Source: a virus
Strand: one strand, 5' to 3'
Virus record (IMG/VR): IMGVR_UViG_3300034167_000617
Span: 1 to 40,976 of that record
Length of the DNA: 40,976 nucleotides
Shown here piece by piece: positions 29,094 through 39,200 of the stretch (the stretch's first letter is position 1; the number at the start of each line of letters is the position of its first letter). Both the position numbers and the translations under genes were made by a program. The notes under the pieces are model-generated. The model was not told the DNA's origin. It made no database searches and saw only the letters and a program-made list of their open reading frames with translations.

Positions 29094-32000
29094 TAACTCC
29101 ATACCTAGAAATAATGTACGATTTTTAGATCAAGTATCTATAGCTTCTTTTGAAGTGCCTACTTCAGAAGGTAGTAGTGGTATTGGTACATCTGGACTTT
29201 CAGGTTTATCAGGTATTTCAGGCCTAAGTGGTACTGGTGGTTCAGGTCTTTCAGGCTTAAGTGGCATTGGTAGTTCAGGTATTTCAGGTTTATCAGGAAC
29301 AGGTACATCAGGTATCTCAGGACTAAGTGGTACTGGAACATCTGGTTTAAGTGGTTTATCAGGAACAAATGGTACAAATGGTACTTCAGGACTTTCAGGT
29401 TTAGAAGGCTTATCAGGTATAAGTGGCTTATCAGGTATAAATGGTACTTCAGGACTTTCAGGCTTAGAAGGTTTGTCAGGTTTAAGTGGTACTGGAACTT
29501 CAGGCTTATCAGGATTAAGTGGAACTGGCACCTCAGGATTAAGCGGTTTATCAGGAATTAATGGTATTTCAGGTTTAAGTGGATTAGAAGGTCTTTCAGG
29601 TCTTAGTGGTATTGGCACTTCAGGACTTTCAGGTTTAAGCGGTATTAGCTCATCTGGTATATCTGGCTTAAGTGGAATAGGTACATCAGGTATCTCAGGA
29701 TTAAGCGGTTTATCAGGAACTAATGGTACCAATGGTACTTCAGGCCTTTCAGGATTAGACGGTGTATCAGGATTAAGTGGTACAGGTATATCTGGTTTAT
29801 CAGGTTTAAGTGGTGCTTTAGGTATTTCAGGTTTAAGTGGTTTATCAGGCACAAATGGTAACTCAGGACTTTCAGGTCTTGAAGGTACATCAGGACTTTC
29901 AGGACTAAGTGGTACTGGAACATCAGGATTGTCAGGTTTAAGTGGAATAGGAACATCAGGTCTTTCTGGTTTATCTGGTACTAATGGAGCATCAGGTCTT
30001 TCAGGCCTAGAAGGTACATCAGGTATTTCAGGACTAAGTGGTACCGGAATCTCAGGACTTTCAGGTCTTAGTGGTATTAGTACTTCAGGCCTTTCAGGTT
30101 TATCAGGTATTAATGGTACTTCAGGACTTTCAGGTCTAGAAGGTACATCAGGTATAAGTGGATTAAGTGGTACTGGTCTATCTGGTCTTTCAGGATTAAG
30201 TGGTACAATTGGTACATCCGGCTTATCAGGTATTAATGGTATTTCAGGAACAAGTGGAACGGATGGTTTAAGTTGTTTAAGTTATACTGTAACCTATCAA
30301 GTAGGTGGCGGTGATTTATATTTTGATTACAATGATTGCTCGGGTGCTTTAGTAAGTGTGGGGCCTGTAACAAGTGGTTCTTTAACATTTTGTGCGCTTA
30401 GTTTCGGGAGTTCTCCCAGCATAGTTATAATTTCGGGTAATGCTACGATTTTAAGTAACGGAGTTTGCGTAGGCACAAGTGGTTTATCTGGTTTAAGCGG
30501 AACAGGAACATCAGGACTTTCAGGTCTTAGTGGAATAGGAACATCAGGTCTTTCTGGTTTATCAGGTATTAGTGGTACAAACGGAACTTCAGGTTTATCA
30601 GGTTTAGAAGGTACATCAGGTTTATCTGGTTTAAGCGGAATAGGAACTTCAGGTATTTCAGGTCTAAGTGGAATTAGTACATCAGGCTTATCAGGTATAA
30701 GTGGTTTAGAAGGTAATTCAGGCTTAAGTGGTTTATCAGGTACATCAGGTTTAAGTGGTACATTAGGTATTTCAGGATTAAGTGGTTTATCAGGAACTAG
30801 TGGTGATTCAGGTCTTTCAGGTCTATCAGGTTTAAGTGGTAATTCAGGTCTAAGTGGTACCTCAGGTCTTTTAGGTAATTCAGGTCTTTCAGGTTTAGAA
30901 GGTACATCTGGTTTAAGTGGAATAGGAACTTCAGGCTTATCAGGTATAAGTGGCTTATCAGGTACATCAGGTATAAATGGTATTTCAGGTTTAGAAGGTA
31001 CTTCAGGATTAAGTGGAATAGGAACATCAGGTCTTTCAGGTACTTCAGGTTTAAGTGGTGAAAGTGGTTTATCAGGTATAAATGGCACGTCAGGACTTTC
31101 AGGTGTATCAGGCATCTCAGGTCTAAGTGGTACTAATGGAGAGTCAGGTTTAAGTGGATTAAGTGGTACAGTAGGTACTTCAGGTATAAGTGGTTTATCC
31201 GGTCTAGAAGGTATATCAGGTTTAAGTGGTACATCAGGTTTAAATGGTACTTCAGGTATTTCTGGTTTAAGTGGCACTTTAGGTTTATCAGGTATAAGTG
31301 GCTTATCAGGTTTAGATGGCAATTCAGGTCTTTCAGGACTTTCAGGTTTAAGTGGCTTAAATGGTACATCAGGTTTATCAGGTTTAAGTGGTATTTCAGG
31401 TATAAACGGTGACTCAGGTCTTTCAGGTCTAAGTGGTACATCTGGAATTTCAGGAACATCAGGATTGTCAGGTATATCAGGTATAAACGGTGACTCAGGT
31501 CTTTCAGGCTTGTCAGGTACAAGTGGTATTTCTGGTTTAAGTGGTACATTAGGTATATCTGGTTTATCAGGTACATCAGGTATTTCAGGATTAAATGGTG
31601 ACTCAGGTCTTTCAGGTGTAAGTGGTTTATCAGGTCTCTTAGGTACATCAGGTATTTCAGGTCTAGAAGGTATATCAGGAATTTCAGGTTTATTAGGAAC
31701 TTCAGGTATAAGTGGATTAAGTGGTACTTTAGGTGTAAGTGGTCTATCAGGTATTTCAGGTTTAGAAGGTACATCAGGAATTTCAGGTTTAAGTGGTACA
31801 GTAGGTACCTCAGGCCTATCAGGTTTAAGCGGCACATCAGGTATATCAGGTATAAATGGTGACTCAGGTCTTTCAGGATTATCAGGCATCTCAGGTACAA
31901 ATGGTATTTCTGGTTTAAATGGCATATCAGGTTTATCAGGTGAAAGTGGTTTATCCGGCTTATCAGGTACATTAGGACTTTCAGGATTATCAGGTACAAG

Positions 32001-35000
32001 TGGCATTTCAGGATTATCAGGTGAATTAGGTTTATCCGGGTTAAGTGGTACATCAGGTTTATCAGGAACGAGCGGCATTTCAGGTTTATTAGGTACTTCA
32101 GGTTTAAGTGGTACATCAGGTCTTTCAGGTTTATCAGGAACTTTAGGTATAAGTGGATTAAGTGGTGAGTCTGGCTTGTCTGGAACTTCAGGCTTATCAG
32201 GTTTAAATGGTACATCAGGACTTTCTGGTTTATCAGGTACAAGCGGTATCTCAGGTACAAGCGGTATATCAGGCTTAAGTGGTACATCAGGTTTAGGATT
32301 CACAGCACAAACTGTTGGTCAATCTTTTGTAACTAATGGTTCTTTAGTAGGTACAAATATTAATTTTTATGTTGCTGATTACGGAGCATTTGCAGTAGGT
32401 AATTTTATTAATTTAGTTGACCAAACTAGTGGTAGTACATTCTACTATAATGGTAAAATAACATTAATTCAATTTGCTGGAGGATTTGGATGGGCTATCC
32501 ATATGGATGTGTTAGGTTATGGTGGAACACCAATTTCATCTCCATCTAATAGTTGGTTAATGGAATTAACAGGAGCAACGGGTACATCAGGAATTTCAGG
32601 CTTAAGTGGCTCATCTGGTCTTTCAGGTGTATCCGGTTTATCAGGAGAATCAGGTCTTTCAGGTATATCAGGAACTTCAGGACTTTCAGGCTTATCCGGT
32701 TTATCTGGTTTAAGTGGTATAGGTACATCAGGTATATCAGGACTTTCAGGTATGTCAGGTACCTCAGGTTTAAGCGGTTTATCAGGACTTTCTGGTATAG
32801 ATGGTATATCAGGTCTTTCAGGAATATCAGGCTTATCAGGATTAAGTGGCACCTCAGGATTGTCAGGTACAAGCGGTATTTCAGGCTTATCAGGTGAATC
32901 AGGCATTTCAGGATTATCAGGAACATTAGGTATAAGTGGTTTAAGTGGCACATCAGGTCTTTCAGGTTTATTAGGTGAAAGTGGTTTATCCGGTCTTAGT
33001 GGTACCTTAGGTCTCTCAGGCTTAAGTGGTGAATCAGGTTTATCAGGTACAAGCGGTATTTCAGGTTTAAGTGGTACTTCAGGCATATCAGGTTTATCAG
33101 GTGAATCAGGTTTATCTGGTCTATCAGGTTTAAGTGGTACTTCAGGTTTATTAGGAACAAGTGGCATTTCAGGCCTATCAGGTGAAAGCGGATTATCTGG
33201 TCTATCAGGTACAAGCGGTATTTCAGGTCTAAGCGGTACATCAGGTTTATCAGGTGATTCAGGACTTTCTGGTTTAAGTGGTTTATCAGGTACAAGTGGA
33301 ATATCTGGTCTAAGTGGTACTTTAGGTATAAGTGGCTTAAGTGGTGACTCAGGTCTTTCAGGATTATCAGGATTATCAGGTACATCAGGATTTTCAGGTT
33401 TAAGTGGTATATCAGGACTTTCAGGAATTGATGGTACATCAGGTCTTTCAGGATTATCAGGTACAAGCGGTATTTCAGGACTTTCAGGTTTATCAGGTGA
33501 ATTAGGTTTAAGTGGTTTATCCGGCTTAAGTGGCTCATCAGGTATTTCAGGTATAAATGGTGACTCAGGTCTTTCAGGTTTAAGTGGTACTTCAGGCATA
33601 TCAGGATTAAGTGGTACTTCAGGTACATCAGGTTTATCAGGTACAAGCGGTATTTCAGGTCTATCAGGTGAAAGTGGTTTATCAGGATTATTAGGTTTAT
33701 CAGGTTTATCAGGTATAAACGGTATTTCAGGTTTATCAGGTATTTCAGGTTTAAGCGGTGAATCCGGCTTATCAGGTACAAGTGGTACTTCAGGACTTTC
33801 AGGTTTAAGTGGTACATCTGGTTTATTAGGAGAGTCAGGATTGTCAGGTACAAGTGGTATTTCAGGCATAAATGGTAATTCAGGTTTGTCCGGGTTAAAT
33901 GGTACATCAGGCTTAAGTGGTTTATCAGGTACATCAGGCATCTCAGGATTAAGTGGTGAATCAGGTTTATCCGGAACATTAGGTATATCAGGTTTATCAG
34001 GTCTTTCAGGACTTAGTGGTTTAGAAGGTACATCAGGTCTTTCAGGACTAAGTGGCACTTCAGGACTTAGTGGTTTAGAAGGTACGTCAGGTCTCTCAGG
34101 ACTAAGTGGCACTTCAGGACTTAGTGGTTTAGAAGGTACGTCAGGTCTCTCAGGACTAAGTGGTATATCAGGAACATCAGGTATAAGTGGTCTTAATGGA
34201 GAAGCTCAATCTGGAGCATCAGGTACAAGTGGTATTTCAGGATTAAGTGGTAATGTAGGAACATCAGGACTTTCAGGTCTAAGTGGTACAGTTGGTACTT
34301 CAGGCTTATCAGGTCTTTCAGGTACTAATGGTACAAACGGAGAATCAGGATTAAGTGGTTTAAGTGGTACAATAGGTACTAGTGGTCTTTCAGGTTTAAG
34401 TGGAGCATCAGGAACAGGAGGTGGAAGTGGTACTTCAGGTCTTTCAGGTTTATCAGGTATAGATGGAACATCAGGTTTAAGTGGTACTTCAGGTATTGAA
34501 GGAATATCAGGACTTTCAGGTATAAGCGGCTTATCAGGTACATCAGGACTTTCAGGTCTTTCAGGTACATCAGGTTTAGATGGTACCGGAGGAACATCAG
34601 GTTTAAGTGGTACAAGTGGTCTATCAGGCTTAAGTGGTATTAGTGGCTTAAGTGGCACAAGTGGTCTTTCAGGAACATCAGGTTTAGATGGTACAGGAGG
34701 AACTAGTGGTTTAAGTGGTACATCAGGATTATCAGGAATATCAGGTTTATCTGGTCAAAGTGGTCTTTCAGGAACATCAGGACTTTCAGGTGAATCAGGT
34801 TTATCAGGTCAATCAGGTATAAATGGAACTTCAGGTTTAAGTGGTATTAGTGGTTTAAGTGGTACAAGCGGTTTATCAGGTATAAGTGGTTTAGATGGTA
34901 CAGGAGGAACTTCAGGATTAAGTGGTACTAGTGGTTTAAGTGGTACAAGTGGTCTATCAGGAATATCAGGTATTGATGGAACATCAGGACTAAGTGGTTT

Positions 35001-36153
35001 ATCAGGAACTAGTGGCTTAAGTGGTACAAGTGGTCTTTTAGGTACATCAGGTTTATCTGGTATCTCAGGATTAAGTGGTGAATCAGGTTTAAGTGGATTA
35101 AGTGGTACTATAGGAACTTCAGGCATCTCAGGATTAAGTGGTACTTCAGGTATAAGTGGTACAAATGGAGAATCAGGATTAAGTGGTTTATCAGGTTTAA
35201 GTGGTACAAGTGGCATTTCAGGTTTATCAGGTATAAGCGGTATTGATGGAACTTCAGGATTAAGTGGTACATCTGGTTTAAGTGGTCTTTCAGGTATAAA
35301 TGGAACTTCAGGTTTATCAGGTATATCAGGTTTATCAGGTGAAAGTGGTTTATCAGGTTTAAGTGGTACTTTAGGTTTATCAGGTCTTTCAGGCCAATCA
35401 GGTATTTCAGGTTTATCAGGAACTTCAGGTATAAGTGGTACAAACGGAGAATCAGGATTAAGTGGTACTTCAGGTCTTTCAGGAACAATAGGAACTTCAG
35501 GACTTTCAGGACTAAGTGGAATCTCAGGAACTAATGGTACAAGTGGAGAGTCAGGTCTATCAGGTTTAAGTGGTACAGTAGGAACAAGCGGTCTGTCAGG
35601 ATTAAGCGGTATATCAGGCTTATCAGGTACATCAGGAATTTCAGGATTAAGTGGTACTTCAGGTACAAATGGTGAATCAGGACTAAGTGGAATTTCAGGT
35701 CTTTCAGGAACAATAGGTACAAGTGGTATCTCAGGCTTATCAGGTACATCAGGTATTTCAGGTCTAAGTGGTACAGTTGGCACATCAGGACTTTCAGGCA
35801 CATCAGGCTTATCAGGTATATCAGGTACTCTAGCTTTAACAGGTACAACAGATAATGGTGTGATTACTTATATAAGTTCTTCAAATTCAGGACAAGTAGA
35901 AGCTAATTTTACATTTAATGGTACTAGTTTATCATTAACAGGAAGTCTTACTTCATCAGGAGACATAACAGCACCTTATATTTCCGCATCAAGTGGTATA
36001 TATGATAATTCAGGAGCAGCCGCTATACAATTTGTATATATATCATCATCTAAATTATTGACATATATAACACCTTTAACAGATGGTGATATACTCCAGT
36101 ATAGTGGAAGTGTGATGACTGGTTCAAATCTTATTGACGGAGGTACATTCTAG
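29080..36153 (+). CDS. Giant collagen-like fibre protein
   Basis: A 2357-residue protein. Residues 1-30 ([20 protein letters not shown]) form a short anchor-like head. The rest is almost wholly Gly-X-Y, mostly Gly-(Leu/Thr/Ile)-Ser, with essentially no proline; by arithmetic about 680 triplets. The first third is regularly interrupted by GT or GI dipeptides (GTGTSG, GIGTSG); later blocks are nearly perfect. Globular inserts lie at about 30265-30475 (four Cys) and 32293-32580. The last 110 residues are a beta-rich tip ([20 protein letters not shown]...). It is likely a trimeric triple-helical virion fibre; attachment site and receptor are unknown. It overlaps the gp15-like gene by 14 bases. 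Confidence 0.85.
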   Translation: MARINNSIPRNNVRFLDQVSIASFEVPTSEGSSGIGTSGLSGLSGISGLSGTGGSGLSGLSGIGSSGISGLSGTGTSGISGLSGTGTSGLSGLSGTNGTNGTSGLSGLEGLSGISGLSGINGTSGLSGLEGLSGLSGTGTSGLSGLSGTGTSGLSGLSGINGISGLSGLEGLSGLSGIGTSGLSGLSGISSSGISGLSGIGTSGISGLSGLSGTNGTNGTSGLSGLDGVSGLSGTGISGLSGLSGALGISGLSGLSGTNGNSGLSGLEGTSGLSGLSGTGTSGLSGLSGIGTSGLSGLSGTNGASGLSGLEGTSGISGLSGTGISGLSGLSGISTSGLSGLSGINGTSGLSGLEGTSGISGLSGTGLSGLSGLSGTIGTSGLSGINGISGTSGTDGLSCLSYTVTYQVGGGDLYFDYNDCSGALVSVGPVTSGSLTFCALSFGSSPSIVIISGNATILSNGVCVGTSGLSGLSGTGTSGLSGLSGIGTSGLSGLSGISGTNGTSGLSGLEGTSGLSGLSGIGTSGISGLSGISTSGLSGISGLEGNSGLSGLSGTSGLSGTLGISGLSGLSGTSGDSGLSGLSGLSGNSGLSGTSGLLGNSGLSGLEGTSGLSGIGTSGLSGISGLSGTSGINGISGLEGTSGLSGIGTSGLSGTSGLSGESGLSGINGTSGLSGVSGISGLSGTNGESGLSGLSGTVGTSGISGLSGLEGISGLSGTSGLNGTSGISGLSGTLGLSGISGLSGLDGNSGLSGLSGLSGLNGTSGLSGLSGISGINGDSGLSGLSGTSGISGTSGLSGISGINGDSGLSGLSGTSGISGLSGTLGISGLSGTSGISGLNGDSGLSGVSGLSGLLGTSGISGLEGISGISGLLGTSGISGLSGTLGVSGLSGISGLEGTSGISGLSGTVGTSGLSGLSGTSGISGINGDSGLSGLSGISGTNGISGLNGISGLSGESGLSGLSGTLGLSGLSGTSGISGLSGELGLSGLSGTSGLSGTSGISGLLGTSGLSGTSGLSGLSGTLGISGLSGESGLSGTSGLSGLNGTSGLSGLSGTSGISGTSGISGLSGTSGLGFTAQTVGQSFVTNGSLVGTNINFYVADYGAFAVGNFINLVDQTSGSTFYYNGKITLIQFAGGFGWAIHMDVLGYGGTPISSPSNSWLMELTGATGTSGISGLSGSSGLSGVSGLSGESGLSGISGTSGLSGLSGLSGLSGIGTSGISGLSGMSGTSGLSGLSGLSGIDGISGLSGISGLSGLSGTSGLSGTSGISGLSGESGISGLSGTLGISGLSGTSGLSGLLGESGLSGLSGTLGLSGLSGESGLSGTSGISGLSGTSGISGLSGESGLSGLSGLSGTSGLLGTSGISGLSGESGLSGLSGTSGISGLSGTSGLSGDSGLSGLSGLSGTSGISGLSGTLGISGLSGDSGLSGLSGLSGTSGFSGLSGISGLSGIDGTSGLSGLSGTSGISGLSGLSGELGLSGLSGLSGSSGISGINGDSGLSGLSGTSGISGLSGTSGTSGLSGTSGISGLSGESGLSGLLGLSGLSGINGISGLSGISGLSGESGLSGTSGTSGLSGLSGTSGLLGESGLSGTSGISGINGNSGLSGLNGTSGLSGLSGTSGISGLSGESGLSGTLGISGLSGLSGLSGLEGTSGLSGLSGTSGLSGLEGTSGLSGLSGTSGLSGLEGTSGLSGLSGISGTSGISGLNGEAQSGASGTSGISGLSGNVGTSGLSGLSGTVGTSGLSGLSGTNGTNGESGLSGLSGTIGTSGLSGLSGASGTGGGSGTSGLSGLSGIDGTSGLSGTSGIEGISGLSGISGLSGTSGLSGLSGTSGLDGTGGTSGLSGTSGLSGLSGISGLSGTSGLSGTSGLDGTGGTSGLSGTSGLSGISGLSGQSGLSGTSGLSGESGLSGQSGINGTSGLSGISGLSGTSGLSGISGLDGTGGTSGLSGTSGLSGTSGLSGISGIDGTSGLSGLSGTSGLSGTSGLLGTSGLSGISGLSGESGLSGLSGTIGTSGISGLSGTSGISGTNGESGLSGLSGLSGTSGISGLSGISGIDGTSGLSGTSGLSGLSGINGTSGLSGISGLSGESGLSGLSGTLGLSGLSGQSGISGLSGTSGISGTNGESGLSGTSGLSGTIGTSGLSGLSGISGTNGTSGESGLSGLSGTVGTSGLSGLSGISGLSGTSGISGLSGTSGTNGESGLSGISGLSGTIGTSGISGLSGTSGISGLSGTVGTSGLSGTSGLSGISGTLALTGTTDNGVITYISSSNSGQVEANFTFNGTSLSLTGSLTSSGDITAPYISASSGIYDNSGAAAIQFVYISSSKLLTYITPLTDGDILQYSGSVMTGSNLIDGGTF
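29170..30264 (+). repeat. Collagen-like repeat block 1, with G1G interruptions
   Basis: This block encodes Gly-X-Ser triplets broken about every 12-20 residues by two-residue GT or GI units, giving GTGTSG or GIGTSG. Recurrent longer modules such as [11 protein letters not shown] also appear. Ser is written with both TCA and AGT codons throughout. Confidence 0.85.
30265..30475 (+). other. Cys-containing globular insert in fibre 1
   Basis: About 70 non-collagen residues within the fibre gene, reading [15 protein letters not shown], then a [12 protein letters not shown] segment, then LTFCALS and NGVCVG. Four Cys and alternating strands suggest a small disulfide-stabilised beta domain. The base composition is richer in G and C than the flanks (for example GTGTGGGGCC), hinting at a separate origin. 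Confidence 0.6.
32293..32580 (+). other. Second globular insert in fibre 1
   Basis: About 95 non-collagen residues: [19 protein letters not shown], a [19 protein letters not shown] strand region, [12 protein letters not shown] and [13 protein letters not shown]. It is predicted to be a beta-sandwich and returns to the repeat with LTGATGTSG. It may be a receptor-binding or bend-forming module; no family recognised. Confidence 0.6.
34009..34170 (+). repeat. 54-bp tandem repeat, three copies, in fibre 1
   Basis: Copies start at 34009, 34063 and 34117 (18 codons each: [18 protein letters not shown]). Copies 2 and 3 are nearly identical and copy 1 differs at a few silent positions, which indicates recent in-frame duplication. 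Confidence 0.85.
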
Positions 36154-36156
36154 GTA

Positions 36157-36164
36157 TATTTATA
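36157..36164 (+). promoter_or_regulatory. TATTTATA late-promoter-like element before fibre 2
   Basis: TATTTATA starts 46 bases before the ATG at 36203, in the 49-base gap between the two fibre genes. The gap also holds CCTATATAGG, a short palindrome at 36170-36179. Confidence 0.3.
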
Positions 36165-36202
36165 CGAGACCTATATAGGTATCCTTTATATAAACCATAG
36201 AT

Positions 36203-39200
36203 ATGGCCCAAAAAATAAAATTACGCAGAAGTTCTGTAGCAGGGAATGCCCCTACTACAACCCAATTAGAACTGGGAGAGTTAGCTATCAATACAAATGA
36301 TGGTAAAATATATTTTGAAAAATCATCTTCAGTAGGAGAATCAATTCAACAAATAGTTGTAACAGATGCTTGGATTACAGGGTCAGTTAATGTATCAGGA
36401 TCAATTGCTGTATCAGGTAGTGTAACCTTTCCTAATATTCCTCAAGGTACAACTGAAACTAATATTGTATTAAAAGACTCTAATGGTAATTTAGTTTATA
36501 GATCAGATTTAAATATATCAGGTCTATCTGGTCTTTCAGGTACTTCAGGATTAAGTGGAACAAGTGGACTATCAGGTCAATCAGGACTTTCAGGTGCAAG
36601 TGGTTTATCAGGTACATCAGGTATTGATGGTACAAGTGGATTATCAGGCTTAAGTGGTACTTCAGGACTTTCAGGAACATCAGGTCAAAATGGTGCTTCA
36701 GGTCAGGTTGGTACAAGCGGTTTAAGTGGAACTTCAGGTTTATCAGGTGTATCAGGTACAAGTGGCTTAAGTGGCACTTCAGGTATAGATGGTACTTCAG
36801 GTTTAAGTGGTACATCAGGTCTTTCAGGAACATCAGGTCAAAATGGTACTTCAGGACAAGTAGGAACAAGTGGCTTAAGTGGTACATCAGGTCTATCAGG
36901 AACATCAGGTATAGATGGTACTTCAGGTCTTTCAGGTACATCAGGTATAAGTGGTAGAAGTGGTATTTCAGGTTTATCAGGTACATCTGGTTTATCCGGT
37001 GATTCTGGTTTATCAGGTTTATCAGGTACTTCAGGGTTAAGTGGTATTTCAGGAACAAATGCTGGTATAACATCTTATACCAATCCAGGTAATGACCGTG
37101 TTATAACATCAGTAAATGCAAGTACAATAAATTCTGAAGCTAATTTAACATTTAATGGTTCACTTTTAAGAGTATCATCTTCAATACGGATTACTAGTGG
37201 TTCTGAAAGTTTTGACATAAATCAAGGAGCAAATCCTACCCAATCAATAGCTATTGGTGGTACTATATTAACAAATAATACAATAGGACAATTAAATATT
37301 GGTATAGGTGATGGAGCTCTTACAAACAATACTACAGGTCAAGAAAATACTGCTATTGGTTTATATGCATTACAAGTAAACTCAACTGGCAATTATAATG
37401 TAGCTGTAGGTAATTTAGCTTTACAAAATACATCAGGTAGTAATAATACAGCACTTGGATATTCAGCAGGAGGTGGTGGAGGTGTTGATTCATCAACATC
37501 AGCTTCAGTATTTATAGGTTATAATACTACTCCTAATAGTAATAATCAAGTTAACCAAATTGTTATAGGAGCAGATGCTGGAGGTAATGGTTCTAACACA
37601 ACAGTAATAGGTAATTCAAATACTGTTAGTACACAATTACGAGGAACTATAACAGGTTCAGGAGTAAAATTAACAGCTATACCAGTAGGTACAACTGAAG
37701 ATAGAATATTAGTATCAAATAATTCAGGAAATATATTCTATAGAACTAATTTAAGTCTATCAGGTTCATCTGGTTTATCAGGAACTTCAGGATTAAGTGG
37801 TACTTCAGGTTTATCAGGACAATCAGGAATCTCAGGTTTAGAAGGTATATCAGGTTTAAGTGGTCGTTCAGGTTTATCCGGTCTCTCAGGTTTATCCGGT
37901 GTTGATGGAATTTCTGGTATATCAGGTTTAAGTGGTCAAGTTGGAACTTCAGGTCAAGTTGGAACAAGTGGTATTTCAGGTTTAAGTGGTGCAGTAGGCA
38001 CATCGGGTATCTCAGGTCTAAGTGGTCAAATAGGCGCTTCAGGACAAATTGGAACTTCAGGCTTAAGTGGATTAAGCGGTCAAGTAGGAGCATCAGGACA
38101 AATTGGTACTTCAGGATTAAGTGGTACTTCAGGTCTATCAGGAACATCAGGACAAGTAGGTGCTTCAGGCCAAGTAGGAACTTCAGGCTTAAGCGGTACG
38201 TCAGGATTAAGTGGCACAAGTGGTCTTTCAGGAACATCAGGTCAAAATGGGGCTTCAGGTCAAGTAGGAACATCAGGTCTTTCAGGCCAATCAGGTATAA
38301 ATGGTACAAGTGGTTTAAGTGGAACTTCAGGCTTATCAGGCACAAGTGGTTTATCAGGAACTTCAGGACAAAATGGTGCCTCAGGTCAAGTCGGAACTTC
38401 AGGTCTTTCAGGCACAAGTGGTATTTCAGGTACATCGGGTATCTCAGGTCAATCAGGACAAGTTGGAGCATCAGGCCAAATAGGAACAAGTGGTTTAAGT
38501 GGTACATCAGGTTTATCAGGTACAAGTGGTCTTTCAGGTCAATCAGGCCAAGTAGGAGCCTCAGGACAAGTTGGTACTTCAGGTTTAAGTGGTACAAGTG
38601 GTTTAAGCGGTACTTCAGGACTTTCAGGCACAAGTGGTATATCAGGAGCTTCAGGCCAAGTTGGAGCATCAGGCCAAATTGGAACATCAGGACTTTCAGG
38701 AACTTCAGGTTTATCAGGTCAATCAGGTATTAATGGTGCCTCAGGCCAAGTTGGTACTTCAGGCTTAAGTGGTACTAGTGGCTTAAGTGGTACTTCTGGT
38801 TTAAGTGGTACAAGCGGTTTATCAGGAACATCAGGTCAAAATGGAGCTTCGGGTCAAGTTGGTACAAGCGGTTTATCAGGAACATCAGGACTTTCAGGTA
38901 CATCAGGTCAAGTAGGTGCATCAGGTCAAGTAGGAACAAGTGGTATTTCAGGTCTAAGTGGCCAAGTTGGTGCCTCAGGACAAGTAGGAGCATCAGGTCA
39001 AGTAGGAACAAGCGGTATATCAGGACTTTCAGGCCAATCAGGTCAAATTGGCGCTTCAGGCCAAATAGGTACAAGTGGTATTTCAGGACTAAGTGGTACA
39101 AGTGGCATATCAGGTTTAAGTGGCACATCAGGTATATCAGGACTTTCAGGCCAATCAGGTCAAGTAGGCGCTTCAGGACAAGTAGGAACAAGTGGTATTT

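Noticed and set aside
30327-32303. Long reverse-strand open frame (658 codons) rich in Pro, Asp, Lys, Glu and Val
   Set aside because: It is the antisense of the Gly-Leu-Ser/Gly-Thr-Ser repeat (TCA and GGT read backwards give few stops). Similar reverse frames occur across 29130-40907 and are artefacts of the repeat.
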